A stretch of 38,720 nt of DNA from Burkholderiales bacterium (GCA_900290335.1 OKRD01000013.1:87329-126048), one strand, 5' to 3'; shown: positions 18,354 through 27,352, counted from the stretch's first letter. Made by a program: numbers and translations. Notes: generated by a model not told the origin, from the sequence alone.

Positions 18354-19559
18354 TCAGCCCGCCGCCGCGCGCTGCTCCAAGACCGCCACCGCCGGCAGGG
18401 GCTTGCCTTCCAGGAACTCGAGAAACGCCCCGCCCCCGGTCGAGATGTAACTGACACGATCGGCGATCCCGTACTTGGCGATGGCGGCCAGCGTGTCTCC
18501 GCCACCGGCGATCGAAAAGGCGCCCCGTGCCGTTGCGCTGGCAATTGCCAGTGCCAGGTCGTGCGTACCCTGCGCAAAGGCGTCGAACTCGAACACCCCC
18601 AGCGGGCCGTTCCAAATGATCGTCCCGGCTTCCTCGACGATGCGTGCCAGGTGCGCGGAGGTCTGCGGTCCGACGTCCAGGATCATCTCGTCGCTCTGCA
18701 CGTCGTCGGCGCGCCGCAACTGCGCCGGGGCGTCGGCGGCAAAACGCTTGGCAACCACCACGTCCATGGGCAGGGGCAGCGTCGCACCCTTCTTCTGCAG
18801 GGTCTCGATGACCTTCTTGCACTCGGGCACCAGGTCCGCCTCCGCCAACGACTTGCCGATCGGCAAGCCCGCCGCCAGCAGGAACGTATTGGCGATGCCT
18901 CCCCCGACGATCAGCCGATCGACCTTCTTCGCCAGATTGTTGAGTATCGACAGCTTGGTGGAAACCTTCGAGCCGGCGACGATGGCAACCAGCGGTCGCT
19001 TGGGTTCGCCCAGCGCCCGGCCCAGCGCGTCGATCTCGGCCGCCAGCAGCGGCCCGGCGCAAGCCACCGGGGCAAAGCGGGCCACCCCATGGGTCGTCGC
19101 CTCGGCGCGATGGGACGTGCCGAAGGCATCGTTCACATAGACGTCACACAGCGCGGCGATCTTGCGCGCCAACTCTTCGCTGTCTTTCTTCTCGCCCTTG
19201 TTGACGCGGCAATTCTCCAGCAGCACGACCTGGCCCGGGGCCACGGAAACACCGTCGACCCAGTTGGCCACGAGCGGCACCGGCCGGCCGAGCAGTTCGG
19301 ACAGACGGGCGGCGATCGGCGCCAGCGAATCGGCCGCCGTCAGGGTCCCTTCGGTCGGGCGCCCCAGGTGCGAAGTGACCATCACCGCCGCGCCCGCGGC
19401 AAGGGCGGCCCGGATCGCCGGCACCGATGCGCGGATGCGGGTGTCCTCGGTGATGTTGCCGTGTTCGTCCTGCGGGACATTGAGGTCGGAGCGGATAAAC
19501 ACACGCTTGCCGCGCAGCTTGTCTTGCTTGCAAAGAGCATCGAGTGTGAGAACTTTCAT
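18354..19559 (-). CDS. pgk: Phosphoglycerate kinase
   Basis: Glycolytic/gluconeogenic kinase, 401 residues. Visible are [77 protein letters not shown] and the terminal [16 protein letters not shown] at 19559 follows AAGGAAAG by about eight bases; the longer ORF-track start is rejected. It may have its own promoter (TATAAT at 19655-19650 on the minus strand). Confidence 0.97.
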   Translation of the reverse strand: MKVLTLDALCKQDKLRGKRVFIRSDLNVPQDEHGNITEDTRIRASVPAIRAALAAGAAVMVTSHLGRPTEGTLTAADSLAPIAARLSELLGRPVPLVANWVDGVSVAPGQVVLLENCRVNKGEKKDSEELARKIAALCDVYVNDAFGTSHRAEATTHGVARFAPVACAGPLLAAEIDALGRALGEPKRPLVAIVAGSKVSTKLSILNNLAKKVDRLIVGGGIANTFLLAAGLPIGKSLAEADLVPECKKVIETLQKKGATLPLPMDVVVAKRFAADAPAQLRRADDVQSDEMILDVGPQTSAHLARIVEEAGTIIWNGPLGVFEFDAFAQGTHDLALAIASATARGAFSIAGGGDTLAAIAKYGIADRVSYISTGGGAFLEFLEGKPLPAVAVLEQRAAAG

Positions 19560-19649
19560 GACAGTGCTTTCCTTGTGTGGGAAGTCCTCTGCTGCTGCTG
19601 CAGTGCGAGTCAAACCGGCACCGTTTGCGTGCGCACTCGACCTCCAGGG

Positions 19650-19655
19650 ATTATA
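19650..19655 (-). promoter_or_regulatory. Candidate -10 box for pgk
   Basis: A perfect TATAAT on the minus strand in the 278-bp gap-pgk spacer, giving an 84-nt leader. The -35 is poor at every standard spacing, so it may be weak or activator-dependent. I see no terminator after gap, so read-through is likely too. Confidence 0.4.
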
Positions 19656-19837
19656 GGATTTACTGGTAACACGCTACGACGGATCGGTGCAACAAGCCAG
19701 CCTTGCGCTCGCGGCAACAGCGACCACGTTCCCACCATTTGCCGACGATCGTCGGGAACCAGCGCTGCGCCCTCTTGCGCCCGCGTCGGGCCCGAACCCC
19801 ACCGGTCCGCAGCCAGGCCCGGACCCGACTCCCCTCC

Positions 19838-20845
19838 TCAGGCCTTCATCAATGCCACCGTGGTGTCCAGCATGCGATTGCTGAAGCCCCACTCGTTGTC
19901 ATACCAGCTGCTCACCTTTACCAGGCGTCCGGAAACCTTGGTAAGGGTCGCATCAAATATCGAGGAATGCGCATTGTGGTTGAAATCGACCGAAACCAGC
20001 GGCGCATCGTTATAGGCAAGAATGCCACGCATCGCGCCGTCGGCCGCCTCGCGCAGGATCCGGTTGACTTCCTCGACGTTGGTTTCCCGCGCGGCAATAA
20101 AAGTAAGATCTACCACCGAAACATTGATCGTCGGCACGCGGATGGCGAAGCCGTCCAGGCGCCCGTTGAGCTCGGGCATGATCAAGCCGATCGCGGCAGC
20201 GGCGCCCGTCTTGGTGGGGATCATCGAATGGGTAGCCGACCGCGCACGGCGCAGATCCTCGTGATAGACGTCCGTTAGCACCTGATCATTCGTGTACGAG
20301 TGTATTGTGGTCATGAGTCCATTGACCAGGCCGATGCGGTCGTGCAGCGGCTTTACCAGCGGCGCCAGGCAGTTCGTGGTGCATGATGCGTTCGAGATGA
20401 CCGTGTGGCTCCGCGCCAGAACATTGTGGTTGACGCCATAGACGATGGTCGCATCGACGTCCTTGCCGCCGGGAGCGGAAATGATGACCTTCTTCGCACC
20501 CCCTTTGAGGTGGGCGCCGGCCTTTTCCTTGGTCGTGAACAGGCCCGTGCACTCCATGACGACGTCGACTTGCATCGACGCCCAGGGAAGTTGCCCAGGA
20601 TCTCGCATCGACAAAACCTTGATTCGGTCGCCGTTGACAACCAGGGAGTCGCCGTCCACGGCGACCGTCCCCGGGAATGTCCCGTGCACCGTGTCATATT
20701 TGGTCAAGTGGGCATTGATCTTGGCATCGCCCAGATCGTTGATGGCGACGATCTGGACGTCGTGCTTCTTGCCGCCCTCGTAGTGGGCCCGCAAGACGTT
20801 GCGGCCGATGCGTCCGTAGCCATTGATTGCAACTTTGATGCTCAT
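19838..20845 (-). CDS. gap: Glyceraldehyde-3-phosphate dehydrogenase
   Basis: 335-residue glycolytic enzyme. The NAD-binding [13 protein letters not shown] is at the N-terminus, with Asp37 (AINDLGD) favouring NAD over NADP. Catalytic Cys155 (SNASCTTNC) and His182 are present, with [13 protein letters not shown] at the C-terminus. ATG at 20845 lies after a G-rich Shine-Dalgarno (GGGGGAG). It is the first gene of the minus-strand glycolysis/purine run. Confidence 0.97.
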   Translation of the reverse strand: MSIKVAINGYGRIGRNVLRAHYEGGKKHDVQIVAINDLGDAKINAHLTKYDTVHGTFPGTVAVDGDSLVVNGDRIKVLSMRDPGQLPWASMQVDVVMECTGLFTTKEKAGAHLKGGAKKVIISAPGGKDVDATIVYGVNHNVLARSHTVISNASCTTNCLAPLVKPLHDRIGLVNGLMTTIHSYTNDQVLTDVYHEDLRRARSATHSMIPTKTGAAAAIGLIMPELNGRLDGFAIRVPTINVSVVDLTFIAARETNVEEVNRILREAADGAMRGILAYNDAPLVSVDFNHNAHSSIFDATLTKVSGRLVKVSSWYDNEWGFSNRMLDTTVALMKA

Positions 20846-21161
20846 GTTCTGGGTCTCCCCCGTTGATTGACGTGTTTGCGCACCGACCCACCGGGCTGCG
20901 TCTGCGCGCCGTGCCCGACTATGCACTGATGCGGCTAAATCCCTAGGCCGGCGCGCCCCTGGCGTCACCGAAGGGCACCAACCCCCTCGCCTCCCCTCGC
21001 GCCATAGCCGATGCGCGGCCTGCGGCCAAGGGTAGTGATTTTATCATTTGGGAAGCTGATCTTCGTCATGCAGCCGCGCATTACCGGCGAGAAATTGCCG
21101 GGTTTTGGGACCACCGCAACGCGGCGGCAGGCCAGCGCTCGATTCCAGTACGCTGCAGGCG
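20846..21161. promoter_or_regulatory. 316-bp divergent spacer with the predicted gap promoter
   Basis: Separates gap (minus) from rsmE (plus). On the minus strand TGATAAAAT (21046-21038) is an extended -10 (TG-N-TAAAAT). It would start transcription near 21031 and give a leader of about 185 nt. An extended -10 can compensate for the weak -35. No clear promoter for rsmE and no small gene is visible. Confidence 0.4.
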
Positions 21162-21896
21162 ATGACGGCGCCCCGCTTTCTCGTCCCGGAGGTCCTGGCG
21201 GTCGGGCAAACGATCCCGCTGCCCCCCGCCTGCAGCCACCACGCGCGGCGCGTGCTGCGCCTGCGCGCCCAGGATCGGCTGGTTCTTTTCGACGGCCGGG
21301 GCAACGAGTTCGAGGCATTTCTGGTTCCCGACCCCCTCGGGGGGGCGCGCTGCTTCGCCACCATCACGCGCGGCGCGGCGGTGGACCGGGAAGCACGGCT
21401 ACGGATCACGATCGTGCAAGCGCTCAGTGCGCAGGAGAAAATGGACTGGTTGGTGGAAAAAGCCGTGGAGCTCGGCGCCCGTCGCATCATTCTGGCGGCG
21501 GCCGCGCGCAGCGTAGTGCGCCTGAGCGCAGCTCGCCGGGAGCGGCGCGCCGATCGCTGGCAGGACATCGCTGCGGCGGCATGCTCCCAGTGCGGACGCA
21601 ACGAGCTGCCGCGCATCGAGATCGCCGACGACCTGGGCGCGGCGCTGCGCGCCGCCCAGGATTCGAGTGCGCGCTGGGTGCTCGATCCGAGCGCCCGCTC
21701 GGGCCTGGGGCGCGCCAGCGGCGATTCGATCACCTGCGCCGTCGGACCGGAGGGCGGCTTTACCGCCGAGGAACTGGCGCTAGCCCATGCGCTGGGCTAT
21801 GCGGGCGCAAACCTCGGTCGACGCACGCTGCGCACGGAAACGGCGGCACTGGCGGCCATCTGCGCGCTGCTTGCGCTGCACGGCGAATTCTCCTGA
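21162..21896 (+). CDS. rsmE: 16S rRNA m3U1498 methyltransferase
   Basis: SPOUT-class methyltransferase of the small ribosomal subunit, 244 residues. The N-terminal PUA-like part has HHARRVLRLRAQD and LVLFDGRGNEFEA. The knotted C-terminal domain has EKMDWLVEKAVELGA, AVGPEGGFTAEELALA and LGRRTLRTETAALAA, which bind SAM. ATG at 21162 matches the family opening (APRFLVPE); the in-frame extension to 21105 is rejected. Convergent with the patatin gene (40-bp gap). Confidence 0.94.
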   Translation: MTAPRFLVPEVLAVGQTIPLPPACSHHARRVLRLRAQDRLVLFDGRGNEFEAFLVPDPLGGARCFATITRGAAVDREARLRITIVQALSAQEKMDWLVEKAVELGARRIILAAAARSVVRLSAARRERRADRWQDIAAAACSQCGRNELPRIEIADDLGAALRAAQDSSARWVLDPSARSGLGRASGDSITCAVGPEGGFTAEELALAHALGYAGANLGRRTLRTETAALAAICALLALHGEFS

Positions 21897-21936
21897 GGCG
21901 ATCGCGACGTCATGGCCGGCGCCCCCGCTGGTGGCC

Positions 21937-23211
21937 TCAGACCACGACGACGCGGGAGACGGCAGCACCCTGCGGTTCGTGGCGCTCGGTGAGAAAGGCG
22001 AGCACCGCATCGCGGCGCGCCAGCGTGTCGCGGTAGCCCAGGTCGATCAGCGCCCGCGTAAATGGCGCCTCGAAGAGCAGGTAGCTCGCCAGCCCGGCAC
22101 CGCTGGAACGGTAGGTTCCTATCGCCTCGAGCATGGCGCGGATCGGGCCCGGCAGCGCCCCGACATATTGCATCGCGATGCCATCGAGGCGTTCGCTCGG
22201 GGAGATCGTGAGCGTCTCGATCGACCGCAGCCCGGCGGCACGCCGCGCGTGCGGCAGCATGGTGTCGACGACCTGATTCATTTTCTCCAGGCGCTCCACA
22301 TCGGTCGCCAAGGCATCGAGAAAGATCGTCGAGAGCGTGTGGCCGGCCACTTGTGCCAGCGACGGATATGCCGCGGCATCGAAATTGGGCAACAGCCCGG
22401 GATTGCCCGGCTGCCCGACACCGATCACCATGATGCGTTCCGCGCCCAGGTGAATTGCCGGGCTGGTCGGCGAAAGCTGCCGCATCGAGCCGTCGCCGAA
22501 ATACTCGACCCCGCCGCTCAGGGACTCGGACAAGTCGAGCGGTACGGCCGGAAATACGAACGGTATGGCCGCCGACGCGAGCAGGTGCGAAACATCGATC
22601 TTGGCGCGGACCGAGACGCGCTGCAGCTTGGTGGGGAAGGAATGCTCGGTCAGCGACTGGTAAAAGGTGACGTGTCTGCCGGAACTGTAACTCGAGGCAC
22701 CCACTGCCAGCGCCCGCAGGTGGCCGCGCTCCAAGGCCAGATCGATGCGCGAAAAATCGATCAGGCGGCCCAGCAGGCCGCGCAGCGGTTCGTTGTCGAG
22801 CAGGGACCGGGGACGCGCCCGTAGCGAGCGCCGGACGATCCAGCCGATCGACAGCAGCGACAGCCAGCGCGCGCCGGTTCGCATGACGCCGAACAGGTCC
22901 GAGCGGTAGACCTGGTCGGCATGGAAGTTCTCCCAGACGGCCACCAGCTGCGCAATGGCAACTTGGAAATTGTCCGACCGGCTCGCCAGGGCGGCGGCGT
23001 TGATGGCGCCGGCCGAGGTACCCACGAGAATGGGAAACGGATTGTGCCCTTGGGCGATTCCCGGGTCCATGCCCCGGCGCGCATCGCGCAACAGCGCGGC
23101 CATGGCCTTAAGGACACCCACTTGGTAGGCCGCGCGCGCGCCGCCGCCCATCAGGATCAACGCGGCCGGCGTCGTTCGCAGCCGGACTCGATCGGGATTG
23201 CGCTCGTTCAT
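21937..23211 (-). CDS. Patatin-like phospholipase
   Basis: 424-residue protein with a patatin acyl-hydrolase domain in the N-terminal two thirds. The oxyanion hole is MGGGARAAYQVGVL, the nucleophile Ser is in GTSAGAINAA and the catalytic Asp is in GDGSMRQLSP (DGS in place of the commoner DGG/DGA). There is no signal peptide and no beta-barrel domain as in PlpD-type enzymes, so it is probably cytosolic or peripheral. Substrate and role are unknown. It lies 36 bp downstream of maeB on the same strand? No: transcription runs patatin after its own start at 23211, and maeB's stop (23248) precedes it, so co-transcription with maeB is possible. Confidence 0.88.
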   Translation of the reverse strand: MNERNPDRVRLRTTPAALILMGGGARAAYQVGVLKAMAALLRDARRGMDPGIAQGHNPFPILVGTSAGAINAAALASRSDNFQVAIAQLVAVWENFHADQVYRSDLFGVMRTGARWLSLLSIGWIVRRSLRARPRSLLDNEPLRGLLGRLIDFSRIDLALERGHLRALAVGASSYSSGRHVTFYQSLTEHSFPTKLQRVSVRAKIDVSHLLASAAIPFVFPAVPLDLSESLSGGVEYFGDGSMRQLSPTSPAIHLGAERIMVIGVGQPGNPGLLPNFDAAAYPSLAQVAGHTLSTIFLDALATDVERLEKMNQVVDTMLPHARRAAGLRSIETLTISPSERLDGIAMQYVGALPGPIRAMLEAIGTYRSSGAGLASYLLFEAPFTRALIDLGYRDTLARRDAVLAFLTERHEPQGAAVSRVVVV

Positions 23212-23247
23212 CGAAAGACGAGTGGCTCGTGTTGACCGGCGATGCGC

Positions 23248-25548
23248 CTAACGCTGCGAGTTGGCGTCGACCACCGCCAATGCTGCCATGTTGACGATGC
23301 GGCGCACGGTCGCCGACGGCGTCAGAATGTGCACCGGCCGGGCGGCGCCGAGCAGGATGGGGCCGACGGCGACGTTGTTGCCGGATATGGTCTTTAACAG
23401 GTTGTAACTGATGTTGGCGGCGTCGATGCCCGGACACACCAGCAGATTCGCGTCGCCCCGCAGCGTGGAGAACGGCATGATCGACTTGCGCAACCCCGCA
23501 TCGACCGCGCAGTCCGCATGCATTTCGCCATCGATTTCCAGGTTGGGCGCAAGGGCGCGGACCAGTTCCAGCGCGCGCCGCATCTTGGTCGCCGAAGCCG
23601 CGTCGCTGGTGCCGAAGTTGGAGTGGGACAGTAGGGCGGCGCGCGGCGATATGCCCAGGCGGCGCAGTTCCTCGGCAGCGTTGATCGTGATTTCGGCGAC
23701 TTCCTCGGCGCTCGGATCGACGTTGACATGGGTGTCGACGAGCGCGATCTGACGCCCGGGGAGCATCAAGATGTTCATCGCCGCGTACACCTTGGCCCCG
23801 GGGCGCCGCCCGAGCACCTGGTCCAGGTAGCGCAGGTGAATGCCGTGGGTCCCAAAGGTGCCGCAGATCATTGCATCGGCGTCGCCCTGATGGATCAGCA
23901 TGGCGCCGATGAGCGTGTGCCGGCGGCGCATCTCGATGCGCGCATACTGCTCGGTGACGCCGCGGCGGGCCGTCATGAGGTGGTAGGCCCGACAATACTG
24001 CCGATAGCGCGGGTCCGACTCGGGGTTGACGATTTCCATGTCGGCGCCCGGGCGCATACGCAGCCCAAAGCGCTCCAGGCGCCGTTCGATGACGGCGGGC
24101 CGCCCGATCAAGATCGGCCGGGCGACGCTCTCGTCGACCACCACCTGCACGGCTCGCAGTACCCGCTCGTCCTCGCCCTCGGCAAACACGACCCGGCTCG
24201 CGCCGCCGCCCGCATGCGCCTTCTTGGCCATCGTGAAGATGGGCTTCATGAAGGTACCGGAGTGATAGACGAACTGCTGCAGTTGCGCGTGATACGCGTC
24301 GTAATCGGTCAATGGCCGGGTTGCGACCCCGCTGCGCATCGCCGCCTGCGCGACCGCGGGCGCGATGCGCAGCATCAGTCGAGGGTCAAAGGGCTTGGGA
24401 ATAATGCACTCGGGTCCGAAACTCAGGTTGCTCACGCCGTACGCCGTGGCAACCTCGTCGCTGGTCTCCTCCTGCGCCAACTGCGCTATGGCGTGGACCG
24501 CGGCAATTTCCATCTCTCGGGTGATGGTCGTGGCCCCCACGTCGAGCGCGCCACGAAAGATGAAGGGGAAACACAGTACGTTGTTGACCTGGTTCGGGTA
24601 GTCGGAGCGCCCGGTGGCGATCAGCGCGTCGCTGCGCACGGCCTTGACCTGCTCGGGCAGGATCTCCGGCGTGGGATTGGCCAGTGCCAGGATCAAGGGG
24701 GCGGGCGCCATGGCGCGCACCATGTCGCCGGTACATACCCCGCCGGCCGATAGCCCCAGGAAGATGTCGGCGCCCTGCATCAGATCGGCGAGGGTGCGGG
24801 CCTGGGTGGCCTGGGCGAAGCGCGCCTTGTCTTCATCCATGAGCTTGGTTCGCCCCTGGAATACCACGCCCTCGATATCCGCAACCCAGATGTTCTTCCG
24901 CGGCAACCCGAGTTCGACCAGAAGCTCGAGGCATGCCAGCGCGGCAGCGCCGGCGCCGCTGCACACCAACTTGATCTGCGCCAGCGACTTGCCGACGAGT
25001 TGCATGCCGTTGAGCACCGCGGCGCCGACAATGATCGCCGTGCCGTGTTGATCGTCGTGGAATACCGGGATCTTCATGCGCTCGCGCAGCCGCCGCTCGA
25101 CGCGGAAGCATTCGGGCGCCTTGATATCCTCGAGATTGATCGCGCCAAAGGTCGGCTCCAGCGCCGCGATGATCTCTACCAGGCGGTCCGGATCCGTCTC
25201 GCTGATCTCGATGTCAAACACATCGATGCCGGCGAACTTCTTGAAGAGCACCGACTTTCCTTCCATCACGGGCTTGGCGGCGAGCGGTCCGATGGCACCT
25301 AGCCCCAGGACCGCGGTCCCGTTGGTGATCACTCCCACGAGGTTTGCGCGTGCCGTGAGCCGCGCGGCGGCACTCGGATCGGCGACGATCGCCTCGCAAG
25401 CCGCGGCGACGCCGGGAGAGTAGGCAAGCGCCAGATCCCTCTGGTTGATCAGCTGCTTGGTGGGGGTGATCGATATCTTCCCCGGCTGCGGAAACTCGTG
25501 GTACTCGAGCGCGGCACTGCGGAGATCGGCATTGGGGGAGGTAGGCAT
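23248..25548 (-). CDS. maeB: NADP-dependent malic enzyme with phosphotransacetylase-like domain
   Basis: Decarboxylates malate to pyruvate with NADP. 766 residues. The malic domain has [53 protein letters not shown] and [14 protein letters not shown]; the nucleotide-binding domain has [16 protein letters not shown]. From about residue 430 comes a PTA/PTB-like domain ([36 protein letters not shown]), which in MaeB proteins is regulatory and lacks transacetylase activity. ATG at 25548 is preceded by a G-rich stretch. A GATAAT-N8-ATTATC inverted repeat lies 16-35 bp upstream of the start. Confidence 0.95.
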   Translation of the reverse strand: MPTSPNADLRSAALEYHEFPQPGKISITPTKQLINQRDLALAYSPGVAAACEAIVADPSAAARLTARANLVGVITNGTAVLGLGAIGPLAAKPVMEGKSVLFKKFAGIDVFDIEISETDPDRLVEIIAALEPTFGAINLEDIKAPECFRVERRLRERMKIPVFHDDQHGTAIIVGAAVLNGMQLVGKSLAQIKLVCSGAGAAALACLELLVELGLPRKNIWVADIEGVVFQGRTKLMDEDKARFAQATQARTLADLMQGADIFLGLSAGGVCTGDMVRAMAPAPLILALANPTPEILPEQVKAVRSDALIATGRSDYPNQVNNVLCFPFIFRGALDVGATTITREMEIAAVHAIAQLAQEETSDEVATAYGVSNLSFGPECIIPKPFDPRLMLRIAPAVAQAAMRSGVATRPLTDYDAYHAQLQQFVYHSGTFMKPIFTMAKKAHAGGGASRVVFAEGEDERVLRAVQVVVDESVARPILIGRPAVIERRLERFGLRMRPGADMEIVNPESDPRYRQYCRAYHLMTARRGVTEQYARIEMRRRHTLIGAMLIHQGDADAMICGTFGTHGIHLRYLDQVLGRRPGAKVYAAMNILMLPGRQIALVDTHVNVDPSAEEVAEITINAAEELRRLGISPRAALLSHSNFGTSDAASATKMRRALELVRALAPNLEIDGEMHADCAVDAGLRKSIMPFSTLRGDANLLVCPGIDAANISYNLLKTISGNNVAVGPILLGAARPVHILTPSATVRRIVNMAALAVVDANSQR

Positions 25549-25563
25549 GGGGGCGGGTCGGCA

Positions 25564-25583
25564 GATAATAAAAGTGGATTATC
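25564..25583. repeat. Inverted repeat GATAAT-N8-ATTATC upstream of maeB
   Basis: A 6-bp perfect dyad 16 bp upstream of the maeB ATG, in an AT-rich patch within GC-rich DNA. It could be an operator or include a -10 element; the rest of the 25549-25768 spacer shows nothing else I can name. Confidence 0.35.
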
Positions 25584-25768
25584 GAACGCTCCGGCTGTCG
25601 GCGCGCGGCCAGCACGCGCGCAGCCACTGCAAGGCGCGGCAATGCGGGGCAGGCGAAATGGCCGCCCGCCGTGGCACTTGGTCATGTTCTCCGATCGTTG
25701 CGCCGCTCGGCGGCTTTGCCCGCGCGCCGCTTTGTTCAGCCAAATGCCTGTTTTGCCCTGGACAAAAG

Positions 25769-25798
25769 TTGACCTTGACCCGCACGGGAGGATATATT
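25769..25798 (+). promoter_or_regulatory. Sigma-70-type promoter for a candidate small RNA
   Basis: TTGACC (25769-25774), an 18-bp spacer, then TATATT (25793-25798). Predicted start is near G25805. It has a much better consensus match than anything else in this window and drives no ORF. Confidence 0.6.
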
Positions 25799-25804
25799 TG
25801 CGCT

Positions 25805-25919
25805 GTGTTCTCCAGAGCCTGTCGCAAGGCCTGAGCGCGCAAACCCTTTACTCGGTGCCTCTCCTCCCTCCCTCCTCAACCGATTCTGGGTGCGCTCGGC
25901 CGACAGGCTCTTTTTTTTT
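25805..25919 (+). ncRNA. Candidate novel small RNA with CU-rich anti-SD-like loop
   Basis: About 115 nt between divergent maeB and convergent lytic transglycosylase gene. Structure visible by eye: a perfect 11-bp closing stem AGAGCCTGTCG (25814-25824) with CGACAGGCTCT (25901-25911); inside it GAGCGC (25833-25838) with GCGCTC (25892-25897), then ACCC (25843-25846) with GGGT (25888-25891), then CGGT (25853-25856) with ACCG (25879-25882). These are stacked helices with small bulges, forming one long rod. The apical loop (25857-25878) is almost pure pyrimidine with several CCUCC-type anti-Shine-Dalgarno motifs. A run of nine T follows the closing stem. No coding potential is convincing in any frame. 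I considered 6S, SRP RNA, RNase P RNA and tmRNA; none of their conserved motifs is present. The role is inferred to be base-pairing with ribosome-binding sites. Confidence 0.65.
25901..25919 (+). terminator. Rho-independent end of the candidate small RNA
   Basis: The 3' arm of the closing stem (CGACAGGCTCT) runs directly into a T9 tract ending at 25919. It is the only clear stem-plus-T-run in the window. Confidence 0.65.
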
Positions 25920-25999
25920 GCCTGCACCAAATCCTTGCAAGGTGATGCGCGTAGCAACGCCACCCGCGCGGGAAGCTTTCGGAGCCTGTGCGCCTCGCC

Positions 26000-26887
26000 T
26001 CAGGCGGGATTTTGCTTGCGCGCGAGCTGGGTCGGCAACTCCGGTGGCACGGCGCTGGTCATGGGAGCATCCATCCCGTCGCCTGCCGGACGGGTATCCG
26101 ATCGCAGGCCCGCGGCGAGCGCCGCGGCCACACCGCCGCCGGCGGCGAGCTTGAGTCGCCCGAACTCGCCCAGAACCCGGCTGGCATAGCCCCCATCGTC
26201 GGAGAGGTTACCGGCACCAACATAGAGCTGCAGGCCACGCTCGACGGAGCCGCCGCGCCGGATTACGTCGCTAAGAATCTGCGATCCGACCTGGATATTG
26301 GTGACCGGATCGAGAGCGGCGATCGCGCCTTTGCGTTCAACGAACTTGCCCCCATGCACGCCGGGCATAACCTGCATGAGACCGGTCGCGCCGACCGGGC
26401 TCTGCGCGAAGGGATTCATGCTCGATTCGACGGCAACGACCGCCAGGATCAGCAGCGGATCGATCTGTTGCTCCTTGCCCGAAGCGTGGGCCGTTGCCAC
26501 CATGACCCGTACCGCCTCGTCTGCGACGTGGTAGCGCCGGGCCAGGTACGAGGCGACCTTGGCATCAGCCGGCTCGAGCACCACCTGCCCTCCGATCCGC
26601 AGCCCGTCCGAATCTTCCTCCGCCGCGTTATCGGGCAGGGCGTCCTCGGTGGCGCGATCGCCAAAGGCTTCCCCGATGCTGGAGCCAAGCTGTGCCATGG
26701 GCGCGCGCAAGCCGGGGGCAAGCGCGACGAACATCAAAACCAGCACGCTGACCAAGCCTATGGCCTCCAGCGCCGCCCGTGCCGCAGTGGCCACGGTATG
26801 CGCCAGATCGCCCCGCGGCCGTCCAGCCCTGGGTCTTCGCATGCCCACCGAATCTGGGCATGCGTTTACAACGTTGGATTCAATCAT
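26000..26887 (-). CDS. Membrane-anchored lytic transglycosylase (SLT domain)
   Basis: Cleaves peptidoglycan between MurNAc and GlcNAc. 295 residues: a cytoplasmic N-terminus, one transmembrane helix (IGLVSVLVLMFVALAPGL, about residues 42-60), a linker, and an SLT domain (about 135-235) with catalytic Glu in VVAVESSMNPFAQS followed by GATGLMQVMPGVH. A Pro/Ala-rich tail follows. The ATG at 26887 is supported by AAGGGG seven bases upstream; a second in-frame ATG at 26842 lies inside a perfect 10-bp hairpin (26838-26864), so it is a less likely start. A long structured leader is predicted upstream. Confidence 0.88.
   Translation of the reverse strand: MIESNVVNACPDSVGMRRPRAGRPRGDLAHTVATAARAALEAIGLVSVLVLMFVALAPGLRAPMAQLGSSIGEAFGDRATEDALPDNAAEEDSDGLRIGGQVVLEPADAKVASYLARRYHVADEAVRVMVATAHASGKEQQIDPLLILAVVAVESSMNPFAQSPVGATGLMQVMPGVHGGKFVERKGAIAALDPVTNIQVGSQILSDVIRRGGSVERGLQLYVGAGNLSDDGGYASRVLGEFGRLKLAAGGGVAAALAAGLRSDTRPAGDGMDAPMTSAVPPELPTQLARKQNPA
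26838..26864. repeat. Perfect 10-bp hairpin inside the lytic transglycosylase coding start
   Basis: CGCATGCCCA (26838-26847), 7-base loop, TGGGCATGCG (26855-26864). It lies in codons 8-17 of the gene and contains its second in-frame ATG. Could pause ribosomes, mask that ATG, or be a protein-binding site. Confidence 0.7.
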
Positions 26888-27142
26888 CCGACCACCCCTT
26901 CCAATCCGCTTTAGCGACTCTTATAAAAGTGAGTCGTCACATACTAGAAATTTTTGCCGCGCGACGTGTTCGTCGTCTTGGGCTATCCGCTTCGCGTCCC
27001 GCGCAACACAAGCGCCGACTTCATTGCGGTAAAGGTGATACTCGGGACCGGTAAACACCGAGCGTCTGGTCCTTCCGATTACGCGGCAGAGTCTCTTTGA
27101 TCACCGCGTTAGCGCGGTCAGAGCCGAGGAAGAACCAACACC
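26888..27142 (-). ncRNA. Predicted structured 5' leader (or ncRNA) upstream of the lytic transglycosylase gene
   Basis: From the promoter at 27149-27176 the minus-strand transcript would begin near 27142 and run 255 nt to the start codon. Five base after the predicted start it enters a 10-bp stem, UGGUUCUUCC (27137-27128) with GGAAGGACCA (27076-27067). One pair in it is G-U on this strand but a C/A mismatch on the other, which favours minus-strand RNA. Inside are CGGC/GCCG and ACCGCG-CUAA-CGCGGU (27118-27103). Further hairpins follow: CGGU-GUUU-ACCG (27060-27049), CGCUU...AAGCG around CGCG-GGA-CGCG (27014-26988), CGACG-AACA-CGUCG (26975-26962) and CGACTC-N10-GAGTCG (26936-26915). It matches no riboswitch class I recognise. 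No ORF in it looks real. Confidence 0.45.
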
Positions 27143-27148
27143 GGGACG

Positions 27149-27176
27149 ATTGTACGTTGTAACCTATTTAGGTCAA
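27149..27176 (-). promoter_or_regulatory. Sigma-70-type promoter pointing at the lytic transglycosylase gene
   Basis: Minus strand TTGACC (27176-27171), 16-bp spacer, TACAAT (27154-27149). The palindrome ACCTA-TT-TAGGT (27162-27173) overlaps the spacer and -35 and could be an operator. Confidence 0.5.
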
Positions 27177-27352
27177 CCGGTATTCGTCACAAAAACCAAT
27201 CGACGTTGGCGGGAAAAGTTCCCCACAAAAACGGAATATTCCAGCGCGCAGTAATTAACTGTTAATTATCAAATAGTTATGTTATGTTCACAAAGATGTT
27301 TGCGAGTGCTTGCAAACACGTAATATTTTCTTGTATTCGACGGATTGCTAAT
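27160..27352. promoter_or_regulatory. AT-rich regulatory island upstream of ubiD
   Basis: A cluster of dyads: ACCTA-TT-TAGGT (27162-27173), GGAATATTCC (27233-27242), TAATTAA-CTG-TTAATTA (27252-27268) and TGTTTGC-N8-GCAAACA (27297-27318). GC falls to about one third from 27241 to 27420 by hand count, against well over 60% around it. TATCAA-ATAG-TTA (27267-27279) matches the IHF consensus WATCAANNNNTTR exactly. The ubiD promoter itself cannot be assigned with confidence because the region offers several -10-like sequences. Confidence 0.5.
27267..27279 (+). promoter_or_regulatory. Candidate IHF binding site
   Basis: Exact match to WATCAANNNNTTR in an AT-rich context, about 75 bp upstream of the ubiD start and overlapping the edge of a 17-bp palindrome. 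Such short consensus matches can occur by chance in AT-rich DNA. Confidence 0.4.

Noticed and set aside
18225-20015. 596-residue plus-strand ORF
   Set aside because: Antisense shadow of fba, pgk and gap; no recognisable domain.
25805-25919. 6S RNA, SRP RNA or tmRNA as identity of the small RNA
   Set aside because: Too short for 6S or tmRNA, no large central bubble, no SRP GGAAGCAGCC-type core and no tmRNA tag or T arm.
27103-27118. ACCGCG-TTAG-CGCGGT as a terminator
   Set aside because: No T run follows on either strand; it fits better as an inner hairpin of the predicted leader.
27180-27300. Replication-origin-like region (AT-rich with partial DnaA-box resemblance)
   Set aside because: No true TTATCCACA match was found and no origin-associated gene (dnaA, dnaN, rpmH, parAB) is nearby.
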